64,000 bases of DNA from the NCBI GenBank assembly GCA_963513935.1, contig OY740765.1, positions 77,659,054 to 77,723,053 on the forward strand, in the 5' to 3' direction. Positions 1 through 9,869 of the stretch are shown piece after piece. Below the pieces are notes generated by a model that saw nothing but the letters and a program-made list of their open reading frames with translations, searched no databases and was not told the DNA's origin. This stretch comes from Aphrophora alni (taxonomy: Eukaryota > Arthropoda > Insecta > Hemiptera > Aphrophoridae). The stretch's first letter is position 1; every line of letters starts with the position of its first letter. The translations under genes and the position numbers were made by a program.

Positions 1-1
1 C

Positions 2-244
2 TGGATAGCGACTCAAGCTGTCTGGCACCCTCATTGTTGAACCTGGTTTGTGTTTTATTTCGAAATCATATTCAATTAACTTTAATGCTAATCTGTTTAA
101 CCTCGAACTTAATGTTTTTACATTCTTATAGTACTGCAAGCTGGCATGATCATTAAAAATAGTAAATCGCCGCCCATACAGAAATGGTCTAAAATAGTTC
201 ACTGTGTAAACTACACTCAGTAGTTCGATTTCCGACACACTCCC
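2..244 (-). pseudogene. Ty3/gypsy RNase H fragment (3' part of a pol gene)
   Basis: Read on the minus strand, this stretch is open to the window edge and encodes the end of a gypsy-type RNase H. Visible motifs are ELLSVVYTVNYFRPFLYGR, then FNDHASLQYYKNVKTLSSRL, then EYDFEIKHKPGST and a final PDSLSRYP. This order is typical of the Ty3/gypsy RNase H and its C-terminal tether. The 5' side stops at a (TA)n run at 248-263, and no upstream reverse transcriptase was found within the next 2 kb, so the copy is internally deleted or interrupted. The integrase, if present, would lie left of the window. It differs in sequence from the complete Ty3 element at 5952-18749, so it belongs to another family. 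Confidence 0.85.
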
Positions 245-753
245 GGAATATATATATATATATTTTAATGCTTTTTCCCGTTGTTTTGATTCGTTTTCAA
301 CCCTTTCTTCACAGTAGGATGATGTACTAAGCTTCCTTCATCTATTTTCTTCAAACTATTTCTTAATTACCCCTATTGATTTGTTTATTATTTTGGTCTG
401 CCTTGTCTGATGTTGGCGGAATTTCCCCCTCCTAACTGCGTAGTGGGGAACTGATGATCTACCTCGTTTCATATTCATAACTGTCGCTCAAGTTTTTTAA
501 ACAATTTTCTTCTAATTCGCCATAACCCTTTCTTGGTTGTATTAGGATTGGGTTCTTTGCAATCAGTGGTTCAGTTTATGAGTTAATAAATGCTTTTCTT
601 TATATTCTTTTACATTTATAGCATACAATGTAAGTTTAAACTATATAACATGTTTCCCTGATCCATTCAAATATTAAGATAACAATTAAAATCTATATTG
701 CATATATTTAAAAGATGAACCCAGAATAGTTCCAGCTATTTGAAGAAAATGAA

Positions 754-757
<4 letters not shown>

Positions 758-811
<54 letters not shown>
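758..811. repeat. (TA)n microsatellite
   Basis: An uninterrupted TA dinucleotide run of about 54 bp. A shorter run of the same kind lies at 248-263, at the break of the RNase H fragment. Confidence 0.95.
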
Positions 812-813
<2 letters not shown>

Positions 814-879
814 ATGACTACAAGCTTTGATAAGTTGTCTATTTGCTCACCCTTTCTGTAATTTGTAAAGCCGCTACTA

Positions 880-1110
880 CAGCTTGACACTCGAGTTTAT
901 TGGTAGCTCCAACTCGCCAATAGAACCTTCGCGCCCTTGTCTGACCGCTTCAACGGCTGATCCTCGCTCCGGCCTCGAACGTTCCCTCTGACGTGCTCGC
1001 TCCCGCAGTTGATCGATTGATCCCCCCTTCTCTTGACTCGCTGCTTATATCTCTTTGACCTGCCTTGCGAAGTAGGTTGCCCATGCAAGGCAAGCATTTC
1101 ATCATTTTCT
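880..1110 (-). other. GC-richer segment, possibly an LTR or leader remnant
   Basis: This segment is clearly richer in G+C than its surroundings. On the minus strand it holds a TATAAG box (plus-strand complement at about 1043-1048), then a purine-rich stretch, then AATAAA near 897-902. That arrangement resembles the promoter and R/U5 part of an LTR. It is on the same strand as the RNase H fragment at 2-244, so the two could be parts of one deleted element. No matching second LTR and no certain primer site were found. A 66-codon open frame here has no recognisable similarity. Confidence 0.2.
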
Positions 1111-2580
1111 TATTTGTTTCACAATACTTGTCACTATTCTGGGTTTCATGTATAGCTTCTACTTAAATATTTTCCTAATTATTATATTTTTATTCTAATA
1201 TGTATCTAATCCTAACAGTTGCGAATTTGGAAATTCTGAAGGCATCCTTTTCTTCCTCTTGCTTTGTAGGTTACATTAAAACTCAAACGGTGTTTATCGA
1301 AACATAACTGTTCGAGTTATTTAAGTTTGAATGTGTTCGTGATTTTCAGATGACCAACTTTTGATCCTTTTGAGATTTTGACGATTTTTCTTCAGTTCCT
1401 TGTTGCCCTTGTCCTGAAACGAAAGAATCCTCTTGGTTTGTTCTCATAGTCCTTTTATTTAAGACATTATGCAAAATTAAAGTTTTCTTCTTTTGGCATT
1501 TGCTTTCTTGGTGTTAGAAACCCCTCTTCCCATTTTAATAAATACATGCTTCTCTTGATTCAATTTTACAATATTACCTCTTGCTAATCTAACTGTATTA
1601 TAAAATTTATCTTTTTTAATTATTAAAACGCAAACTCTTTTGATTTAACCAAATTAACCCTTTCTTATTTTATTTCTCATCATTGGTTTGGCCGATTTCG
1701 ACTAAACTTACCAAAAAAGTTTCCCTTTGTGCCCTTTATCAATTGTGGTATTTACTATCCCCATAACTTTCTTATATTTGAGAAAAAGTCTCAAGAATGA
1801 TCTTTGACAGCGTTTTTCTCAAAGAAATCTTTATCAATTCAAAATTTTTATATTGGAAAATGAATTTATCCCTACTAAGCTTTATTATACCATGTTTGAT
1901 TTTTTGGAATTCCTAATTTTTTGGTTCTTTCATCGTTTAGTTTTTTAACTCTAACTTTTAAACTAACAATCATACTAAAATTCTTTCAATACTCTTAACA
2001 TTTATAATTCAAAATAATTAAAAATATTTACAAAAATTAATTTTACTACGTTATCTTATTTACTAGAATGATTCATCTCTCCTGTAGGGACAGGTCAGTT
2101 AATTAACAAGTCTCTGCATGTGCTTACAGATGACTCAACTCTCGCCCTTGAATAGAATTGTATAGGTTTTGTCAACCTGTTGATACTGGTTATTTGAACT
2201 TAGTAAAAAAGTATTTTTATAAAATCTTCCAATTTTTTCGTTATTTGGATTTTTTTAGACTTGACAAGTTTGGGTATTATCACAAACCGTCTCAACGCGT
2301 GCAAGCAGTGTAATCACAATCACTCATGAGAGGAGGTTGCACACGCTCACACAACCAAGCGCTTACGCACGTGTGCTACCAAAGTATTTGACAGTTATGA
2401 CAGTGTCCGTAGTTGATTCTAACTAAGAATTACAAAACTGATATTTTTTGTGACAAATATTTTCGTATAAATCATTTGAGTCAATTTTGAGAATGTAAGT
2501 ATTTTATACCACCTACATGACATATTTATATAGTTTTTAACAGAAAACCAAAGAACCATTATTTTGAAGAGGTAAGTGCC
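1111..2580. other. AT-rich DNA, no gene seen
   Basis: No open frame with a recognisable domain, no RNA gene and no clear repeat boundary was found. The minus strand is A-rich and could be the untranslated part of a decayed retroelement, but nothing proves it. Confidence 0.5.
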
Positions 2581-2589
2581 AAAAGCAAT

Positions 2590-2980
2590 AATAATAATAA
2601 TAATCAATACAATTCTTGAGATATGACGAACATTTGCTCACTGACAAAATTTTATCGAAATCGGTCCACCTTAAAAAAGATATATTCACAAAAAAACATA
2701 CAAGGTTTTTTTGACTAATCAAATAAAATTCTCTAAACGACATATATATGACCAAGCAAATAAACAGTAAAAGTATTGCACAAACTTTCTCAGACACACA
2801 AAAACTCGCCCTAATTAACAAATGGTATTAGATCTTTTTTATACTGATAAGTCACGAACTGACATTTTATGAGAAATAACTACTAATAAGTTTTGTTTGA
2901 GTTCCAGGGGCTACCTTTGAGTTCAACTTTATCAAAATAGTTTAAGCCAATTTTAAGAAAACTGTAATTTAGTGTTTTTT
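2590..2980. repeat. Dispersed repeat copy A (insect-type interspersed repeat)
   Basis: This stretch contains motifs such as TTCTTGAGATAT and TTTATCAAAAT, which recur with divergence at 5580-5750 and 60110-60310. The recurring order of short motifs around TTGAGATATGAC and ACCAAATTT suggests an old interspersed repeat. Ends, class and any terminal repeats could not be defined. Confidence 0.4.
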
Positions 2981-4070
2981 TGCGACATCATTTGAACAAA
3001 ATTTGGTGATAAGTTTGTTCTAGAGAGAACTGGATAGATGAAAGATACTATAGAGACATCATTCCAAAAACTACTTTTTTAGATTTCACCCTTTAAATAT
3101 ATATATTTGCTAATACTCAACATTGATTTTTATTTACAATCACATAACTTTTTTAACCCTAGAGAGAATTGTAGATAATAAACTCTAGACATCATTTTAA
3201 AATCGGCAAAAAACATGACAACTAATATTAAACATACCCATCACTTGACATTCTCGATTTTATGTATATGTGAGAGAAAAAGATTTTTTGCTGGACCTAG
3301 TATGGCAAGTTTTCAGTTTCTATTTTCAACTACAAACTGGGCCTCCCGTTTCTCAGCTAAGAAACCAAAGAGTTATCTCTGCGACAACTATCTACACTGT
3401 TGGTTGGCGTTTTCTATCCATGTCAACATTGTATCCTATTTTAAGAATCGAGATAATCTTAAAACATTTTCTTCAAGCTACATAAATGGAATTTGGTTAC
3501 CACAACATCAAATATAAGAGAACACAACGCAAAATATTCAATAGGTATAAAAAAATTCTTTCTATAAAAGAAAGTGTGCGAATTATATCCTTACTATTGT
3601 GTATGTACAACCTCACACATATTATTCAATGAAGAGAAACTTTTGTGAAGAGTAAAAGAAATTAATATGGAGCTTTTATACAAATTATCTGTTTCAATTA
3701 AAAAAATTATTTTAAAAAAGATGCACATCATCTGCAGTTTTTTTATAGTACTACAATGCACACAAGTAAGCCGTTGATCAACATTATATATGAAGATTTA
3801 TTTTGACAGTTTTGAGATGTATCTTTTCAATATTTTTTGGGAACTCAAAATTTGGTTGAGCTGTTACAATTTAAAAACTAAATAGTCTACTCTCATTTTC
3901 TAATAATCTGATCTAAAAATACTCTCCTTATTTTGCTAAAATGATTCCTCAAAAAGCCCCAAAAACATAATGTGTGACATCTGCCCCTCTCCCCCCAAAA
4001 TAACTAGTATAGAAGTTATCAGTTATAAATCAGATGTAACAGATCAAATTTTTGTTTTACCGATAGTGAC
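2981..4070. other. AT-rich DNA, no gene seen
   Basis: Two overlapping open frames of 71-100 codons at 3215-3517 have no recognisable domain and use codons like the flanking non-coding DNA. No repeat boundaries were seen. Confidence 0.5.
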
Positions 4071-4079
4071 CACATTTGG

Positions 4080-5000
4080 TATGGAATGTGAGTACTCTAT
4101 TATTGTGATGACTAATCACAATTTAAGGATGTAAGCTTTTTTTCAAAGTTAACATTATATGAAAAATAAATAAATTTTCGTCTCTATTTGCTCAGTTGAA
4201 GTGTAGTTCAATGGGCTATTGAACAGTTACTACCATGTGACTAGTAAAGGGTAAAGTCAATTTTGTAGTATAAACTTTTTTTTTTTTCTTCCAAAATTAA
4301 CAAGGAATACAAATTATAATAAAATTGTACAAATTTCGCCTCCATATCTTTAGTAGCCTAATGATGAACTGTAGTTACATGGTCTATGAAGCAGTTCTTA
4401 CACTATGATTATTATAGAGTAATGGAAATTTTTGTGTGTAATCTTATTTCAAACTTACATTGGTATGAAAAATACCTCATATTAATAACTGTTCGCCTCA
4501 CCCTCCTAAGTAAAGTTAAAAATGTAATTACATCAAAATTGAGTTTTTTAGAATACTTTTATATTACAAGTATTCATTTATACATCCTCAGTAAAGTTGA
4601 AATATAGTTCATAGATTAAGCAGTTAAACAACTGTGTTTAGTAATGTCGTATAATAATATAACCTTTTTGTCAAATTTACCATTTTTTTTTAAATACTCG
4701 ATTTTACAAGTGTTTGTCCTATGTCGTTAGTAAATTACTACAATTTAGTTACAAGGGCTATTAAACATTTACTACACTGTGGTTAGTAAAGACAGATGTA
4801 AATTTTGGAATATAAAATTTTAATTATTTCATTTTAAAAAAAATAAATAAATAAAAATACGTTCATTTTACAGGTATTCATATCTATATTTTTAGTGAGG
4901 TTGAAATATGATTCACAGACTATTAAGCAGTTACTAGACTGTCTATTAATGAGTAACATCATATTTGTAGTAAGTTCTTTCTTTAAATATCTTCTTTTTT
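4080..5000. repeat. Degenerate tandem array, about 140-230 bp period, 5-6 units
   Basis: A block containing a GTTCA-type motif, then 'CTATT(A/G)A(A)CAGTTACTA', then a TAGTAA-type motif recurs at about 4205, 4375, 4600, 4750 and 4910. Each unit opens with a motif close to 'CTCAGTAAAGTTGAA' and ends in a T-rich tract. Units are strongly diverged and differ in length. This is an old local tandem duplication or decayed satellite with no coding content. Confidence 0.6.
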
Positions 5001-5205
5001 TGCTATAAACTACTGTGTACACAAGCTAGAAGTGAAACTTCGTAAAACACAAAAACAAAGAAGCGTTCTCATAACACTCATTTTTACTACATATGACAAT
5101 TCAATACAGCTAGAAATTTTTGATATGTCCCTTTTCGACCACAGCAGAGTCAATGAGATTTTTCCCACGCTTTTGAATATTTTTTCCCTCCAGAGCCCAT
5201 AGAAG

Positions 5206-5350
5206 TTTATTTTGGTACATGGCAGTAACAACACGTCACATACAATAGAAATGATTTTAATTGAGAAAATGTTTGCTTAGTTTATTTCGGTACATGGCGG
5301 TAACACATTACATACATTCAAAATTATTTTAAGTGAGAGTTATTGCTTAA
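5206..5350. repeat. Two-unit tandem duplication, 75 and 70 bp
   Basis: Unit 1 (5206-5280) and unit 2 (5281-5350) share TTTATTT(C/T)GGTACATGGC, then GTAACA, CATACA and a final TTGCTTA. A third unit begins with TTTATTTC and then diverges. Confidence 0.75.
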
Positions 5351-5579
5351 TTTATTTCACTCCTATATCTGCACAATAGTTTTGAACTATTATGTAAACA
5401 CAACCTCAAAAATAATAACAAATATGAAAACAGCTGTTTGATTAAAACAAATGGTGGAATTATTATCAGTTGGCATAAAAACTTCATCTCTTTTTGATCC
5501 TGGTGGTGTCATTGAGATTTTTCATTTATTAACAATATTTGTGGTTGATATTTTATTTTGGTATTTAGAGACTACCTAG

Positions 5580-5750
5580 TAACAAAATTTGATGGAAATT
5601 GTTAGAGCCGTCTTGAAAAAATCGTAATGTTTTTTACGGCTCATCTAAATTTTGATACCTCTAAAAAAAATAATAAAAGCATTCTTGAGATATAACGAAA
5701 ATATCCTCACATACCAAATTTCACAGTTAGCACATAAGATAAACCTAGTA
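5580..5750. repeat. Dispersed repeat copy B
   Basis: The stretch around 5670-5725 carries CATTCTTGAGATATAACG and ACATACCAAATTTCA, matching the motif order of the stretches at 2590-2980 and 60110-60310. Boundaries are not defined. Confidence 0.4.
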
Positions 5751-5951
5751 ATTCTGTGGAATACCCACTTCAAGTTAAAGAGAACTTGAAAAAAAAAGTT
5801 TTATCAATTGGATTATATATTGTTGAAATAATGCATATAGAAGATACAAACTAATTAAACTATGAACACCATGGTAAACATACATACAATCTTTGTTTTG
5901 AAGATAATGTAAACTCTACGATCGATCACTATTTCAATATTATCATAATAT

Positions 5952-7574
5952 TGTGACAAAGTGAAAAGTCAGATTTTAATATAGACTCATTTAAAAGACG
6001 CGGTTAAGCCAAACAGATAAGAGATTCAAATAATAAATTAAATGTAGTAACTTCATTAATAAAAGAAAAATGGATTTTCAAGACAACAATGTGAATTATT
6101 ATGTTTAATTTTAATGTAATTTAGTTTGTTTGTTATAAAATGTAATTTATTTGTATTTTACGGCAGTGCGGTAAAATGTTGAACAGTAACCGGAAGGAAC
6201 GCTTTTCGGAAGTGAGAATTTGCCTCATGGTAACAGCAGTCTAAGTCCAGCGTTAGGAGTGACAGGTTGTTTCTAAAAGAGTCTCAGTTCAGTGATTGAA
6301 GGGTTCAGACATATTTCGACGTTTGTGTGCTATCAAATAGAACAATAAACAAAAAAACCGATAGAATGTAAGATTTTATAATTTAGAAGGGACAATAGAG
6401 TTGATATTGACATAAGGTATAGACAGTGAAAAATCAGTGTACAAAGAATTGTTAGAGACTGACTTTATGAGAGACTTTGTTATATAGTAGAATGAATTAC
6501 CATGCGGTTTTTCTTTGCAATGGCTTCCATGAGTCAAAGGTTTGAGTTTTGAATATTTTCTGGACAATAGGACTATAAACCCATATTCAAAGTATTGAAT
6601 GTGATTGTTATAAATAGTGAACTTTTAAACCAATGTATAAACTTGTAGAATGAGACATGAACGTTCAGTGTTTCAGTGTTAATGCTGAGTTGATAATATT
6701 TATAGACAAGACTGTTATTTGTGAGAAATATCAAAAGAAATTTTAATTTAAATGAATATTAATTTTCATTTTAATAAACAGAAAATAAATATGAATTCCA
6801 TAAAACAAAGGGAGAAACGATTCGAGGATGTCATCATAAGGGAGAGAGCATTTCCACGAGGCGGGATCATGGTGTCTTGGACAATAGGAGAAGTCAACCA
6901 CGGATTCAAAGTGTTTTCAACGAAACAATAACGTGTTTGGTATCCACGTTTCAGAAACTCTTATTTTTAAACTATGTATGAATTTGATAGAATTTGTGTT
7001 GTTCAATATTAGATATAGAATATATAGATGATTAGAATTTTAATAAAAAAAAAAAAAAGGTAAATCCTTAAACTTAAAACTTTATGAAGAAAACAAATTA
7101 TAAATTTTCTGATATTCAGTAAAACAATATAACTTGCATTAATTTAAAAGGATGCAATTCTTATTTCAATTAAATTCATTTTTTTTGTATGTTGCAACAA
7201 GTAAGATAACGTCAGTAAATAAACTTTATTCAGATCTTTTTCTTATCAATATCATTTTAATAGGAGTAATTTGATAGGATGTGTTAGTGTAAGATGTTGA
7301 ATATGACTATTCAAACTTTATATCTGTCTAATAGTTTAATAAATCTTTATGTTAACATTTCAGAGACAAGTGTTTTCATTAAATACCAAATATCACTGTA
7401 AGTACACTGTGAAAAGAACTTACGACCCCAGATATTTTTTCTTTCTTTTAAATATTTAAATTCATTCTTTTTTCAAAATTGGTATGCTAAAGCAAACCTG
7501 GCGCCCTATAGTCGAGCAAATTAACAAATTAATTACATTAAATAATAACATCATCTCTTTTTTGAATTATTACA
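5952..7574 (+). repeat. 5' LTR of the Ty3/gypsy element (1623 bp)
   Basis: This is a long LTR for an insect Ty3 element. It starts TGTGACAAAG and ends AATTATTACA. About 70 bp before its end lies TGGCGCCC (7499-7506), the start of a typical tRNA-Lys-type primer site. It sits inside the repeat rather than after it. A poly(A) run of about 14 bases lies near 7045-7058. The stretch after the LTR (7575-7600) has no TGG-started primer site that I can recognise. Confidence 0.93.
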
Positions 7575-7721
7575 AATGTCGCCGCAACCGTGGGCCTTTT
7601 TAGTCGAAATAAACAGTGATTTTGGTAATGAGAACTCTTAAAATCAAGGTAAGGACTCTCTCTATCATAATAAGAAAGATTCTTTTTTAAAATTTTTTGT
7701 GTTAAATATAATAAGATAAAA

Positions 7722-9869
7722 ATGGAGTCAGAAATTGTAAATGTTAATAATAGTGAGGAACAGGTAGAGTTAGGAAATCAAAATTCTTTAAATAATATAG
7801 AGTCATTAGAATTTACGGGGGATATTTTTGATAATTTACAGAAGGAATCGCAAAGTAATGAGCAAACAAATGAACAATTTGCACAAAATTTTTTAGATCA
7901 AGAAATAAGTAATAATAGTAATAGTAGACGTTCAAGTATGAGTAAAATTAGTAGTTCAGGTTCGGATTTTAATGGGTTTGATAGTGATAGGATTCTAAAT
8001 AGTAAAGAAAAGTGTGAAGATATGAATAAAAAATTAGTAGAAACACCAGGGGTAGAAATTGTAGAAGAAAATTCAGATAAGGAATTAAGAGCTGAAGAGG
8101 TTAGGGTAGATGAGAGTGTAGAAAATAATGATCAAGGTATGAGCATGGAAAAAATATATGAGATGTTAGTAAAAGGATTTCGACAAACTAGTTTAGATAT
8201 GGATAAAAAATTTGATAAAAATAGCTTAGAATTCAAACGAGATAATGATAAGAAATTTGAATGTATAAATAATAGGTTTGATCAAAACAATTTGGAATTA
8301 AAAGAAATAAGTAACAAATTTGATCAGAATAAACTAGAAATTAATGAAAAACTAGAGAATTTTAATATTAAACTTGAACAGAATAATGTTAAACTTGATA
8401 AAATAAATAATGACCTGAAACAGAGTAAATTAGAACTAAGACAAGACAATTTAGATTTAAAAGAAGAAATGTACAAAAATTTTGAAGAAACTAGGGCTGA
8501 ATTTAAAGAAGGTTATGTAAATGTAGAACAGGGCCTAAGACAAGAAATTAAGCAAACTAGGTTAGATATAGAAAATAGTTTTGATGAAAAAATTGTTAAA
8601 ATTGAAATAGATATGTCTGATAAAATATGTAGCATAGTTAAGGAAATTGATAATGTTAAATCTGAAACGGAAGTAAAGTTGTTAAGTAATCAAATAGAAG
8701 CTAAAAATAATCTAAAGGTTGTTGAAAACAAAATTTGTAAAGAAATTTTAGAGGTTAAGAGTGATGTAAACAATAGAGTAGATAAGTTTGAGATGCAGCT
8801 AGGGAAAACAGACGAAAAAATAACCTTGTTAGACTTAGAAGTAGGAAAACAGAAGAATCTAGAAAAACAAGAAATTTTAGAGTTAAAAAACAATGTAGAG
8901 GACCAGATTAATAGTCTAAATTTAAAATTCGAAGGAGAGTTTATGCAAAAAATAAGGGAGAATTTTGTCGAACAGGGTAGCATAAGTCAGGGTACTTATA
9001 CAAGTGCGAATATAATTAATGAGACTATAATCCCAGAGTTTCAAAATGAAAGGTTAGAACCGCACCCGAAGGTGTTTATAGAAGCTATAGAGACATTTAA
9101 CAAAATAAATGGGGGACAATGGAAGATAAAGCTAGGTTGTTTAAGGAAATACTTTAAAGGTGAAGCAGAGTTATGGTTTGAAGCACACAAAAATGAGTGG
9201 GGTAGTTTTGAAGAGTTTAGGGTAGCATTTCTAGATAGGTTCTGGTCTGAAGAGAAACAGGAACAACTGAAAACTAAGTTATTGGTAGGAAGCTATTTTA
9301 GGGGACCGATAGAAGAAGTATTTAGATATGTGATGAGCTTATATAATAAGACACAATTTTTAGATCCGCCCATGTCTATGGATACATTTGTAAGACATAT
9401 AAGTAGGAAAATGCCTGAAAAACTAGAGTTAATGATGTTAGCAGCTAGACCTAAAAATGTTAATGACCTAGAAAAGTTAATTTTAAGTTGGCAAGAAAGT
9501 CAGAAGTTGTTAGGTCCAGATAGGGCAAGACAAGGGGAAAATAGAATGAATATGGACAGACCCATGTATAAAAATTTTCAACCACAGCAATTAGGACAGG
9601 AAGGATTTCGATTTAGGGCACCACCTCATTTTCAAGAGACAAGAGGAGAGAATAGATTTAGGGGACCAAATAATTTTACTAGATTTCCACCACCTAATAT
9701 GCAAAACAACAATAATAGGCCCATGTTAACTAATCAACAAAATTTTAATAGGGCAAATGGTAATGGCATGAATCAGGGTTTTAGGCCTAACTTTCAACAA
9801 AAAAGATATGATCAGGGAAATAAGGGAAATAATAATAGACCACAGGAAAACCAAAATGGACAACAATAA
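7722..9869 (+). CDS. gag: Gag of the Ty3/gypsy element, 715 aa
   Basis: This is the structural protein of the particle that packages the element's RNA in the cytoplasm. The N-terminal 150 residues are acidic and Ser/Asn-rich. Residues of about 165-420 form a long, heptad-like coiled coil with repeated units of the type FDQN(N/K)LE(L/I) and KLEQNNVKLDK. Residues of about 445-600 are a retrotransposon Gag domain, recognised from FIEAIETF, LRKYFKGEAELWFE and FRVAFLDRFWSEE. The tail is basic and rich in Asn, Gln and Arg, and has no CCHC zinc knuckle, so RNA binding probably uses this basic tail. ATG at 7722 is the first in the frame and lies about 150 bp after the LTR. The frame ends TAA at 9867-9869, overlapping the pol frame. 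Confidence 0.9.
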   Translation: MESEIVNVNNSEEQVELGNQNSLNNIESLEFTGDIFDNLQKESQSNEQTNEQFAQNFLDQEISNNSNSRRSSMSKISSSGSDFNGFDSDRILNSKEKCEDMNKKLVETPGVEIVEENSDKELRAEEVRVDESVENNDQGMSMEKIYEMLVKGFRQTSLDMDKKFDKNSLEFKRDNDKKFECINNRFDQNNLELKEISNKFDQNKLEINEKLENFNIKLEQNNVKLDKINNDLKQSKLELRQDNLDLKEEMYKNFEETRAEFKEGYVNVEQGLRQEIKQTRLDIENSFDEKIVKIEIDMSDKICSIVKEIDNVKSETEVKLLSNQIEAKNNLKVVENKICKEILEVKSDVNNRVDKFEMQLGKTDEKITLLDLEVGKQKNLEKQEILELKNNVEDQINSLNLKFEGEFMQKIRENFVEQGSISQGTYTSANIINETIIPEFQNERLEPHPKVFIEAIETFNKINGGQWKIKLGCLRKYFKGEAELWFEAHKNEWGSFEEFRVAFLDRFWSEEKQEQLKTKLLVGSYFRGPIEEVFRYVMSLYNKTQFLDPPMSMDTFVRHISRKMPEKLELMMLAARPKNVNDLEKLILSWQESQKLLGPDRARQGENRMNMDRPMYKNFQPQQLGQEGFRFRAPPHFQETRGENRFRGPNNFTRFPPPNMQNNNNRPMLTNQQNFNRANGNGMNQGFRPNFQQKRYDQGNKGNNNRPQENQNGQQ
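9839..9869 (+). promoter_or_regulatory. Gag-pol overlap, probable -1 frameshift zone
   Basis: The pol frame is open from 9839 (just after a TAG at 9836-9838) and overlaps the end of gag by 31 bases. Pol is in the -1 frame relative to gag. Pol has no ATG before the protease active site (first in-frame ATG near 10121), so it must be made by frameshifting or another bypass. Candidate slip sites in the gag frame are G-GAA-AAC (9845-9851) and C-CAA-AAT (9851-9857). Neither fits the canonical X-XXY-YYZ rule fully, so the exact site is open. Confidence 0.5.

Noticed and set aside
6376..6567. A 63-codon minus-strand frame present in both LTRs.
   Set aside because: It is identical in both only because the LTRs are identical; there is no domain and it is antisense to the element.
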